NCBI RefSeq assembly: GCF_015773195.1
Contig: NZ_JADWYK010000001.1
Location: 186,001-250,000 of the forward strand
Length of the DNA stretch: 64,000 nt
Direction of reading: 5' to 3'
Origin: Hymenobacter guriensis
GTDB taxonomy: Bacteria; Bacteroidota; Bacteroidia; Cytophagales; Hymenobacteraceae
Position 1 is the stretch's first letter. The number at the start of each line of letters is the position of its first letter. Shown here in pieces: positions 51,892-59,595 of the stretch. The translations under genes were made by a program, and so were the position numbers. Below the pieces are notes generated by a model. It was not told the origin of the DNA. It searched no databases and saw only the letters and a list, made by a program, of their open reading frames with translations.

Positions 51892-53075
51892 TATTTCCCT
51901 TTCTCCTTCTCATAAGGAAACGGCAGATTAATCCGGATTTCGTGGTCTTCGCCGGCGTGGTTGAGAAAGCGGGCGGCCCGCATCACGCGCAGGGCTTCTT
52001 CGTCGCAGCCGCCACCCAGGCTTTTTACCACCATCACGTCCTGGGGAATGCCTTGCTTGTCGATGCGCAGCTCCAGCGTAACGCGGCCTGCCAGGTGCTG
52101 CTGCCGGGCCGCAGCCGGGTATTGCAGCTGGGCGTACAGGGCCTCGTAGCCGCCAATCAGCTCTATCGGTGACTTTTCTTCCGTTGTGGCCGGGCGCGGC
52201 GTCACGTACATGGCCGGGGGATTGGGGTTGTGGCTGGCCGTGGGCACCTGGTAGGGTATAGACCAGTGCTTAAGGTACTGCTCCAGCGGCTCCAGCCCGA
52301 TTTTCGCCCGCCGGGTGTTCACATTGGGCTCGTCTTCGATGGGTTGGAGCTGGTAGTGGCCGTTGACGGCGGGGCCAAGCTGGGAGCCATACAGCTGCTT
52401 TTCGCCCCTGGCAACTCTGAGCCGGTCAACCAGCAAAGCCAGCGACGACCAGCGCAATTCGCCCTTATCGGCGGCGGCCGTGAGCAGCGGCAGGTACTTC
52501 TCGTCGGGGTTGTGCTGAATCACGAGAAAAACCACCGACTGCTGATACTCCCCCACCAACGATTTGCCGGGGTAGCCATGGACGGTAATCAGGCTGTCGA
52601 CCTGCCGGATCAGGCGGTTGTCCAGCTTGCCTTGCTGCTGCATGGCGGCCCGCAGCTGCGGCGAATCCGGCCCGTAGGTGCGGTCGGCTTCCTCCGCCAC
52701 GCGCCGGTACTGCTGGTCCTGGTAGCCGATTTGCCGGATAAGCGTCAGCAGCGGCTGGTTGAATTGGGCCTCGTAGCGCTGTTGGCGAGTGCGGGCCTGC
52801 GCCAGCAGCCGGGGCCAGGCCCGCTGGGAAGTCAGCCCGGCGAAGTCCCCCTCTTCCTGCAGCGTTTCGGGAGAGTAGTAGCCGGTGGCTACGGCGCGCT
52901 TCAGGAGCCGCAGCGCGGCCTGGGGGTTTCCCTGCCGGGCGGCGCTACGGGCCTGCTGGTACAGGGCCGGCGCCGACTCCTCAGCAACCAACATGGCAGG
53001 TTGGCGGGCGGCGCCGTAGGTGGCCGGGCCGGCCAGACTAAGGGCCAGCAAAGCGGTAGTCAGATACTGAGGCAT
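51891..53075 (-). CDS. DUF6624-like protein with C-terminal TonB domain
   Basis: A 394-residue protein with a signal peptide (TTALLALSLAGPATYGA). A TPR-like or helical region follows (YQQARSAARQGNPQAALRLLKRAVATGYYSPE), then a segment resembling DUF6624 (VSFLVIQH-like VVFLVIQHNPDEKYLPLL, AALLVDR-like SSLALLVDRLRV and LYGSQ), and a TonB C-terminal domain (GRVTLELRIDKQGIPQDVMVVKSLGGGCDEEALRVMRAARF). The TonB domain usually contacts outer-membrane receptors, but this protein has no N-terminal membrane helix beyond the signal. Head of a three-gene minus-strand unit. Confidence 0.75.
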   Translation of the reverse strand: MPQYLTTALLALSLAGPATYGAARQPAMLVAEESAPALYQQARSAARQGNPQAALRLLKRAVATGYYSPETLQEEGDFAGLTSQRAWPRLLAQARTRQQRYEAQFNQPLLTLIRQIGYQDQQYRRVAEEADRTYGPDSPQLRAAMQQQGKLDNRLIRQVDSLITVHGYPGKSLVGEYQQSVVFLVIQHNPDEKYLPLLTAAADKGELRWSSLALLVDRLRVARGEKQLYGSQLGPAVNGHYQLQPIEDEPNVNTRRAKIGLEPLEQYLKHWSIPYQVPTASHNPNPPAMYVTPRPATTEEKSPIELIGGYEALYAQLQYPAAARQQHLAGRVTLELRIDKQGIPQDVMVVKSLGGGCDEEALRVMRAARFLNHAGEDHEIRINLPFPYEKEKGK

Positions 53076-53250
53076 AGGAAGAATTCAGCCGGGCCGGCTT
53101 CAATTAAATAACGCCTGGCTAAGTAAGCAATTCTTTTTTACCTGCTTGTCCGCCATCATCTTCCTACCTTCGCTCCTGCCTGCATAACCCGCCGCGCAAC
53201 CCTGCGGCGCTGCCTGGGGTTCTTGGGGCAGCCGCTATTCCCTTCCGCTG

Positions 53251-55320
53251 TTGATCTTCTCTGCTTCTCCCTGGTTTCTGTTGGTGTGCCTGCTGGTAGG
53301 CGCGGGCTACGCTGCTTTGCTGTACTCGGCCCAGGCCCCCTGGGGCCGGCCGCTGAACTACGCGCTGGCCTTCATCCGCTTTGCCGTAGTGAGCTTTTTG
53401 TGCTTTCTGCTGCTCTCGCCCTTTCTCAAAACCACTACCTCCACCACCGAAAAGCCCACCGTGGTGCTGGCCGTGGACGACTCGCAGTCGGTGGGGCTGT
53501 TTACGCCGGGCGCGGTGCTTTCCCAAACCACCAGCGGCCTGCAGCAGCTCACCCGAACCCTCACGGAGCGCGGCTTTCAGGTGGAAACCCGCCCGCTCAG
53601 CCAGCCCACCCGCCTCATCCCGCCCGATTCACTCCGCTTCACGGCCGCTACCTCCAACCTCGACGGGCTGCTTTCCACCGTGAGCGAGGCCTACGAGGGT
53701 CGCAACCTGGCCGGCGTGGTGCTCGTGTCAGATGGCATTGTAAACCAGGGCCGCTCCCCGGTGTACTCCGAGTACCGCTTCCCGATTTATGCTGTAGGTG
53801 TGGGCGACACCCTGCCCAAGAAAGACCTCAGCCTGCCCACGCTCACTTACAACCGCGTCGCCTTCAGCGGCAACCGCTTCCCGCTGGAAGTGGAAGTCGG
53901 CTACGAAGGCTTCGGTGGAGCAGCTACGGTGCAGGTGCGCGAAAACGGCCGGGTATTGCAAACCCGCCGCGTGGCGCTGCCTGCCGGCCGCCGCCGCACC
54001 AAAACCACCTTTCTGCTCACGGCCCCCGCGCCCGGCAAGCGCCGCTACGAAGTGCTGATCGAGCGGCAGCCCGGCGAGTTCACGCCCCTCAACAACCAGA
54101 AAACGGCTTACGTCGACGTGGTGAAGGGCAAGCTGCGGGTGCTGCTGGCCGGCGCCGCGCCCCACCCCGACCTGAAAGCCCTGCGCGCCGCCATCCTGCG
54201 CAACGACAACTTCGACCTGACAACGTACCTGCCCGGCATTGGCGCCCTGCCCGCGCCTACCTACGACGTGGCCATCTTGCACCAGTTGCCGGCCCAGGGC
54301 GGGCTGGGCGCCGAGCTGCTGGCCCAGGTGCGCAGCCGCCGCGTACCGGCGTTGTTCGTGCTGGGCGCGCAGTCGGACCTGGCGGCCTACAACCGCCTGG
54401 GCACCGGCCTCACGGTGCAGCCTCGCGGCGGCCAGACCGACGAGGTGACGCCCGTGCCCAACCCGGCGTTTGCCCGCTTCACGTTTGAGGAAGATGCCCT
54501 GCGCCGCTTTGCCGAGTACCCGCCCGCGCCGGTGCCGTTCGGGCAGTTCAGCTTAAGCGGAGGTGCCGAAGCTGCTTTGCTGCAACAGGTAGGCCGCCTG
54601 AAAACCCAGCGGCCCTTGCTGGTATTTGGCGGCACGCCCCAGCAAAAGCAGGCCACCTTGCTCACGGATGGCAGCTGGCAGTGGCGCCTGCAGGAAGCCG
54701 TGGAGCATGACGCCCAGCCCGAGGCCTACGACCGGCTTATCATCCGAACCCTGCAGCTGCTCACCCAGAATGCCAACAAAAAGCGCCTCGACGTGTACCC
54801 CACGCAGGACAACTTTACCACCCAGGATGATGTAACCCTGGGCGCAGAAACGTACAACGCAGTATTTGAGCGGGTGTACGGGCAGCCCGTCACGCTTACC
54901 CTCACGGATGAGCAGAAGCAGACGCGCACCTTCCGCTTTGTGCCTACCGAGGACGGTGCCCCGCTGCACCTTGGTCCGCTGGCCGGAGGCCTCTACCGCT
55001 ACCAGGCCCGCGCCACGCTGGGTGGCCAGCCTCAGCAGGACCAGGGCGAGCTACTGGTGCAGGAGCAGCAACTCGAAGCCCTGGACGCCCGCGCCGACCA
55101 CAACCTGCTTTACCAGCTGGCCCGCCGCAGCGGCTCCCGGCTTTATTATCCGCAGCAGTTGGCTCAGCTTGGGCAGGATATTCTGAAGGCAAACTACAAG
55201 CCCGTCATCTACGAACAGGAAGATCTGAAGGAGCTCATCAACCTGAAGTGGCTGTTTTTCCTGCTCCTAGCCCTGGTCACGGCCGAGTGGGCCGCCCGCA
55301 AGTACTCCGGCGGGATATAA
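53251..55320 (+). CDS. VWA-like membrane protein of unknown function
   Basis: A 689-residue inner-membrane protein. Two N-terminal helices (FLLVCLLVGAGYAALLYSA, LAFIRFAVVSFLCFLLLSPF) precede a von Willebrand A-like domain with a partial metal site VVLAVDDSQSVG and GVVLVSDGIVNQG. Beta-sandwich modules follow, then a glutamine-amidotransferase-like fold region (VAILHQLPAQGG), and a C-terminal helix (LKWLFFLLLALVTAEWAARKY). This is the layout of stand-alone BatA/aerotolerance-like proteins in Bacteroidota. A TACCTTCG -7 element is at 53165-53172. No MoxR or Bat neighbours are present. Confidence 0.78.
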   Translation: MIFSASPWFLLVCLLVGAGYAALLYSAQAPWGRPLNYALAFIRFAVVSFLCFLLLSPFLKTTTSTTEKPTVVLAVDDSQSVGLFTPGAVLSQTTSGLQQLTRTLTERGFQVETRPLSQPTRLIPPDSLRFTAATSNLDGLLSTVSEAYEGRNLAGVVLVSDGIVNQGRSPVYSEYRFPIYAVGVGDTLPKKDLSLPTLTYNRVAFSGNRFPLEVEVGYEGFGGAATVQVRENGRVLQTRRVALPAGRRRTKTTFLLTAPAPGKRRYEVLIERQPGEFTPLNNQKTAYVDVVKGKLRVLLAGAAPHPDLKALRAAILRNDNFDLTTYLPGIGALPAPTYDVAILHQLPAQGGLGAELLAQVRSRRVPALFVLGAQSDLAAYNRLGTGLTVQPRGGQTDEVTPVPNPAFARFTFEEDALRRFAEYPPAPVPFGQFSLSGGAEAALLQQVGRLKTQRPLLVFGGTPQQKQATLLTDGSWQWRLQEAVEHDAQPEAYDRLIIRTLQLLTQNANKKRLDVYPTQDNFTTQDDVTLGAETYNAVFERVYGQPVTLTLTDEQKQTRTFRFVPTEDGAPLHLGPLAGGLYRYQARATLGGQPQQDQGELLVQEQQLEALDARADHNLLYQLARRSGSRLYYPQQLAQLGQDILKANYKPVIYEQEDLKELINLKWLFFLLLALVTAEWAARKYSGGI

Positions 55321-55623
55321 ACTCTTAGCCGCGAAGCCGAGCCAGCCTGTCCCTAGGGCACCGCCATTCGGCCCGGCCTCCCTCCGGTTGCTTCACCTTT
55401 TTAGAGCATATCAAAAAAGGTGAAGCAAATGTGTGGTGGATTTGCTTTCAGTTTTTACGTCATCCTGAAACCCGAAAGCAAATTCGTCGAGAGTTTGCTT
55501 TCGGGGTTTGCGTTATTCGGAAAAGCGAAAGCAAGTCCACTATACGGGTCACTGCTTTCTACCGCTAGTCAGGAAGAAGAATAATCAGCTACGGGTTGGC
55601 GCATCCCTTGGTACCTTTGCTCT
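55321..55623. repeat. Spacer with two nested inverted repeats (GAAGCAAA/GAAAGCAAA family)
   Basis: TTGCTTCACCTTTTT at 55388-55402 is the exact reverse complement of 55414-55428. CCCGAAAGCAAA at 55471-55482 pairs with 55494-55505. Single related words recur near 55441 and 55525. No credible ORF. A TACCTTTG -7 element at 55612-55619 belongs to the next gene. Confidence 0.7.
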
Positions 55624-56475
55624 ATGCGCTACGTCCTGCTCAACAAACCCTACGAAGTCCTCACGCAGTTTACCGACGAAACCGGCCGGCAAACGCTCAA
55701 GGATTTCGTGCAGATTCCCAACATCTACCCCGTCGGCCGCCTCGACTTCGACTCCGAAGGACTCGTACTGCTCACCGACGACAAGCAGCTGCAGCATCGG
55801 CTGTCGGAACCGCGCTTTAAAGTACCGAAAACCTACTGGGCGCAGGTAGAAGGCGTGCCCACTGAAGCGGCATTGGAGAATCTGCGGCGCGGCGTAGACC
55901 TGAAAACCGGCTACACCTCCCCTGCCGAGGTGGAGCTGCTGCCTGAGGCGCCGGAGCTTTGGGAACGAAGCAAGCCGGTGCGCTTCCGAGCCAATATCCC
56001 CACCAGCTGGGTGCAGATTCGCATTTCCCAGGGCATGAACCGGCAGGTGCGCAAGATGACGGCGGCCGTGGGCTTTCCTACTTTGCGCCTCGTGCGCGTC
56101 AGCATTGCCGACCTGCGCGTGGAAAAGCTGCAGCCCGGCCAGTGGCGTGAGCTGACCACGGCCGAGGTGCAGGCATTGCGCGAGGATATGGCGGCCCAAA
56201 CGGCGGCGGCCGGAACATTCAAAACGCCCGGCAAAGGCACCGAATTCTGGCCCGGTGGGGTACCACCTTCCGCCAAGGCCCTGAAAGCCGTAGGTCAGAA
56301 ATCCAACCGCCCCCCAGCTGCTGGTGGCAGCAAAAACACTTCTGCCAGTGCCTCCCGCAAGCCTACCGGCAAACCGCCACGGGGCGGCGCTGGTACCCGG
56401 CCGGGAGCTAAGGCCAAGCCCGGTGCCGGACCAAAGCCGGGCGCGGGCCGGCCGGCTGGTAAACGCGGGCGGTAA
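55624..56475 (+). CDS. rluE: 23S rRNA pseudouridine synthase RluE-like, with basic disordered tail
   Basis: A 283-residue RsuA-family enzyme without an S4 domain. The catalytic motif is YPVGRLDFDSEGLVLLTDD (Asp in GRLD), with RFKVPKTYWAQVEG and the ISQGMNRQVRKMTAAVGFPTLRLVRVSIADLRV block. E. coli RluE modifies U2457 of 23S rRNA. The globular part ends near 190, followed by about 90 residues of Gly, Pro, Ala and Lys (PKPGAGRPAGKRGR end), a tail common in Bacteroidota rRNA-modifying proteins. A TACCTTTG element lies 5 bases before the ATG. Confidence 0.9.
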   Translation: MRYVLLNKPYEVLTQFTDETGRQTLKDFVQIPNIYPVGRLDFDSEGLVLLTDDKQLQHRLSEPRFKVPKTYWAQVEGVPTEAALENLRRGVDLKTGYTSPAEVELLPEAPELWERSKPVRFRANIPTSWVQIRISQGMNRQVRKMTAAVGFPTLRLVRVSIADLRVEKLQPGQWRELTTAEVQALREDMAAQTAAAGTFKTPGKGTEFWPGGVPPSAKALKAVGQKSNRPPAAGGSKNTSASASRKPTGKPPRGGAGTRPGAKAKPGAGPKPGAGRPAGKRGR

Positions 56476-56476
56476 G

Positions 56477-57427
56477 GTGCGGCGGCGCAGGATTTGGCTG
56501 CTGGCGGCGCTGCTGGCCTTCATAGGACTGAATGCCGTGGCTTTTTTTCACGCCTGGCGCTTCACGCATTTCTCGCTTGAAGCCGGACCACGCACCGGCC
56601 ACCCGGAGCGGCTCACGGGCTGGCGCAAGCTGGGCGTGCTGCTCACGGGCGTCGTTAATCCCAAGCCGGTAAATCGAAGTAAGCCAGCCTTCCCCTACCA
56701 AACTGTATTGCTGCGCAGCCCGAACGGCCACTTGGAAACCTGGTACGCTCCCGTGCAGGGTGCGCGGGGAACGGTAGCGCTGTTTCACGGCTACACCAGC
56801 AGCAAAGCCGCGCAGCTCACCGAGGCCGCGTATTTCCGCCAACTGGGCTACTCCGTTCTGCTCACCGATTTCGCGGGCAACGGCGGCTCCGAGGGAAACC
56901 GCTGCACCGTGGGTTACCGGGAGGCCGAGGACGTGCGCACCGTATTCCGGTGGCTGCAGCGCCAACAGCCAGAGCAGCACATCGTCCTCTACGGCGTGAG
57001 CATGGGCGCCGAGGCCATTCTGCGGGCCGAGAGCGAGCTGGGCGTTAGGCCGGCCGCCAGCATAGTGGAGTGTCCCTACGGCAGCATGCTCCAGACAGCG
57101 CGCAACCGGTTTACGGCTCTGCGGGTGCCGGCTTTCCCGCTGGCCAACCTGCTGGTGTTCTGGGGCGGTGTGCAGAATGGCTTCTGGGCGTTTGATCTGG
57201 ATGCCACGGAGTTTGCGTCCCGCATCAGCACGCCCACCCTGCTCATGTGGGGCGAGGCCGACCCGCGCGTTACCCGCGCCGAAACCGACGCCATCTTCCA
57301 AAACCTGCGCGGCCCCAAGCAGCGCCAGGATTTTGCCGATTCCGGCCACGAGCCGTACTGGGGCAAACACCCCGCGCTGTGGCAACGGCGGATTCGGGAA
57401 TTTCTGCAGCCTGCGACTCGGCCTTAA
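56477..57427 (+). CDS. Membrane-anchored alpha/beta hydrolase
   Basis: A 316-residue protein. One N-terminal helix (IWLLAALLAFIGLNAVAFFHAW) precedes an alpha/beta-hydrolase domain: oxyanion strand GTVALFHGYTSSKA, nucleophile elbow LYGVSMGAEA, acid in MWGEADPRVT, and His in DSGHEPYWG. The best start is GTG at 56477, one base after the rluE stop (TAAGGTG), giving the membrane helix at the N-terminus. An ATG at 56324 would run through the RluE tail. It likely shares the rluE transcript. Substrate unknown, probably an ester or peptide. Confidence 0.82.
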   Translation: MRRRRIWLLAALLAFIGLNAVAFFHAWRFTHFSLEAGPRTGHPERLTGWRKLGVLLTGVVNPKPVNRSKPAFPYQTVLLRSPNGHLETWYAPVQGARGTVALFHGYTSSKAAQLTEAAYFRQLGYSVLLTDFAGNGGSEGNRCTVGYREAEDVRTVFRWLQRQQPEQHIVLYGVSMGAEAILRAESELGVRPAASIVECPYGSMLQTARNRFTALRVPAFPLANLLVFWGGVQNGFWAFDLDATEFASRISTPTLLMWGEADPRVTRAETDAIFQNLRGPKQRQDFADSGHEPYWGKHPALWQRRIREFLQPATRP

Positions 57428-57678
57428 TAGAACTATTCCTATTCTCGCAACGGCTAAAATTTCTGCCTGCGCAGGCGTTACCTCTTATTGCGCTGGCTTT
57501 GTATGTCCGGTGTGTATTACCTGAAAATCCTTCGTTCTTCTTTACAGAAAGGGTTTTTTACAATAATACCCGCAATCAAAGCTTCATTTCTTTTCAGAAT
57601 TGCCATTAAAAAAAGCTGCTGGCCGATTGGTTATTTCTGAAAAAACGGTTACTTGCCGCTACGCAACCTTACCGTAAC

Positions 57679-59151
57679 ATGGAAGTAGAAACTGTAAAAT
57701 ACCCAGCTATCCGCAATTATGTAGGAGGCCGTTTTGTGGATGACAGCCCGGCCTCTTCGCTGGATGTGTACAGTCCGCTTACCGGGGCCGTCATTTCATC
57801 GGTGCCGCTGAGTGGTGCTACCGCCCTCGACGCTGCTGTGCAGGCTGCGCAGGCCGCTTACCCGGCTTGGTCGGCCACGCCCATCAAGGAGCGGGTGCAG
57901 ATTTTCTACCGTTACAAGACCTTGCTGGAGCGCGACATGAAGGCGCTGGCCGACCTCGTGCGCGAGGAAAACGGCAAAACCTACGACGAGGCCCGCGCCG
58001 AGGTAGAAAAGGCCATTGAGCTAACGGAGTTTGCCTGCTCCATGCCCCAGCTGATTCAGGGTGAGTTTCTGGAAGTAAGCAAGGGCGTGGAAGCCCGCGT
58101 GGAGCGCAAGCCCCTGGGCGTAGTAGCCAGCATTGCGCCCTTCAACTTCCCCAACATGGTACCCCACTGGACTATCCCGAATGCCCTAGTGCTCGGCAAC
58201 ACCATGATTCTGAAGCCCTCCGAAGTAGTGCCGCTGAGCGCCGGTAAGATTGCCGAGCTGCTCAAGGAAGCCGGCTTGCCCGATGGGGTGCTCAACATCG
58301 TGCACGGCGACCGGGAAATTGTAGAATCCATCTGCGACCATCCGACTATTCAAGCCGTGTCGTTCGTGGGCTCCACCAAAATTGCCAAGGTCGTCTACAT
58401 CCGCGCTACCGGCAACCTGAAGCGCTGCGTGGCGCTGGGTGGGGCCAAAAACCATCTGATGGTACTGCCCGATGCCCACCCCGATATGACGGCTTCCAAC
58501 GTGGCCGCTTCCATGTCGGGCTGCGCGGGGCAGCGCTGCATGGCAGGCTCTACCATGGTGGGCGTAGGCGCGGTTGACGATATCGTGGCCAAGATTGTCG
58601 AGGAAGCCCGCAAGATCGTGCCCGGCCAGAACCTCGGCTCTGTCATCAGCAAGGAAGCCAAAGCGCGCATCGAACAGCACATTACCGAAGCCGAAGCTGC
58701 TGGTGCTAAGGTCCTGCTCGACGGCCGCAATGTCCGCGTGGAAGGTCATGAGGACGGCTACTACGTGGGCGCCACGGTGGTAGATTACGTGACGCCCGAT
58801 ATGCGCATTGCCCAGGAAGAAGTGTTCGGTCCGGTACTAGCCATCATGCGTACGAAGACCCTAGATGAGGCCCTAGCCATCGAAAATGCCAACCCCTACG
58901 GTAACGCCGCCGCTGTGTTTACCAGCAGCGGCAGCTCAGCCCGCTACGTGATGGACCACGCCAACGCCGGCATGATTGGCGTGAACATCGGTGTGCCGGT
59001 GCCCCGGGAGCCGTTCTCCTTCGGCGGCTGGAACGAGTCGAAATTTGGGTCCTGCGACATCACCGGCAAAAGCTCTATTGAGTTCTGGACCCAGCTCAAG
59101 AAAACCACCACCAAGTGGAACCCTGAGTCGCGGGTGAACTGGATGAGCTAA
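57679..59151 (+). CDS. mmsA: CoA-acylating (methyl)malonate-semialdehyde dehydrogenase
   Basis: A 490-residue aldehyde dehydrogenase of the MmsA/IolA type. Marks are RNYVGGRFV, PFNFPNMVPHWTIPNALVLGNTMILKPSE, SFVGSTKIAKVVY, LGGAKNHLMVLPDA and the catalytic Cys in CAGQRCMAGS, with VPVPREPFSFGGWNESKFG at the end. It converts malonate semialdehyde (or the methyl form from valine) and CoA to acetyl- or propionyl-CoA. Given the neighbours, the likely role is the last step of beta-alanine breakdown from uracil. A nuclease element lies between it and the next gene, beginning 4 bases after the stop. Confidence 0.93.
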   Translation: MEVETVKYPAIRNYVGGRFVDDSPASSLDVYSPLTGAVISSVPLSGATALDAAVQAAQAAYPAWSATPIKERVQIFYRYKTLLERDMKALADLVREENGKTYDEARAEVEKAIELTEFACSMPQLIQGEFLEVSKGVEARVERKPLGVVASIAPFNFPNMVPHWTIPNALVLGNTMILKPSEVVPLSAGKIAELLKEAGLPDGVLNIVHGDREIVESICDHPTIQAVSFVGSTKIAKVVYIRATGNLKRCVALGGAKNHLMVLPDAHPDMTASNVAASMSGCAGQRCMAGSTMVGVGAVDDIVAKIVEEARKIVPGQNLGSVISKEAKARIEQHITEAEAAGAKVLLDGRNVRVEGHEDGYYVGATVVDYVTPDMRIAQEEVFGPVLAIMRTKTLDEALAIENANPYGNAAAVFTSSGSSARYVMDHANAGMIGVNIGVPVPREPFSFGGWNESKFGSCDITGKSSIEFWTQLKKTTTKWNPESRVNWMS

Positions 59152-59155
59152 ATTC

Positions 59156-59205
59156 AAAAGAACGTCATGCCGAGCGTAGCCGAGGCATCTCGCGTGCTGA
59201 CGTTG
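59156..59205. repeat. Terminal inverted repeat, left
   Basis: It begins AAAAGAACGTCATGCCGAGC and ends GTGCTGACGTTG. It shares GAACGTCATG-(C/T)-GAGC and GCATCTC with the carAB element and the argC-argD hairpin. Confidence 0.9.
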
Positions 59206-59222
59206 GCTTGGCGGTCCTTCTC

Positions 59223-59519
59223 ATGAATTTTTACATCTACATCCTGACTAACCCAGCTCGTACGGCACTGTACACCGGCGTTACAAATAATTTGGAGCGA
59301 CGGCTACAGGAGCACAGTGAAGGACTAGGTGAGGCAGGTAAGTTCACAGGCCGTTACCAATGTAACCTCTTGGTATACTTCGAAATCAGCCCCGATACTA
59401 CGCAGGCTATTACCCGGGAAAAGCAAATCAAAAACTGGACTCGCACCAAAAAAAAGTTTTTAATCAACACCTTAAACCCAAGCTGGGAGCCGATTGATCT
59501 GCAAACCTGGAATGGGTAA
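59223..59519 (+). CDS. Small GIY-YIG endonuclease of the minimal element
   Basis: A 98-residue protein, IYILTN then LYTGVTNNLERRLQEH (YTG in place of YIG), KFTGRYQCNLLVYFE and the Glu ligand in ITREKQIKNWTRTKKK. 62 of 95 residues match the nuclease of the carAB element. The ATG at 59223 is used; a TTG at 59208 is possible. The catalytic Tyr-Arg-Glu pattern appears intact despite the YTG change. It is codirectional with the pyrimidine operon and could be read from its transcript. The inferred role is DNA cleavage linked to the flanking repeats. Confidence 0.9.
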   Translation: MNFYIYILTNPARTALYTGVTNNLERRLQEHSEGLGEAGKFTGRYQCNLLVYFEISPDTTQAITREKQIKNWTRTKKKFLINTLNPSWEPIDLQTWNG

Positions 59520-59526
59520 ATTACCT

Positions 59527-59576
59527 CAACGTCAGCACGCGAGATGCCTCGGCTACGCTCGGCATGACGTTCTTTT
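59527..59576. repeat. Terminal inverted repeat, right
   Basis: The exact reverse complement of 59156-59205, starting 7 bases after the nuclease stop codon. Confidence 0.9.
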
Positions 59577-59595
59577 AAACTCAGCATCCACCCCT

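Larger units (their letters stand above)
59156..59576 (+). mobile_element. 421-bp minimal element: GIY-YIG nuclease between perfect 50-bp inverted repeats
   Basis: Repeats 59156-59205 and 59527-59576 are exact reverse complements of 50 bp. Between them is only a 98-codon GIY-YIG gene, ATG 17 bases after one repeat and stop 7 bases before the other. It starts 4 bases after the mmsA stop and ends 19 bases before the aminotransferase ATG, in the same direction as both. The perfect identity of the arms points to recent activity or strong maintenance. There is no transposase and no clear target duplication. Confidence 0.8.

Noticed and set aside
56324..56476. ATG start of the alpha/beta hydrolase inside rluE
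   Set aside because: It would add about 50 residues translated from the RluE tail; the GTG right after the rluE stop fits the membrane anchor.
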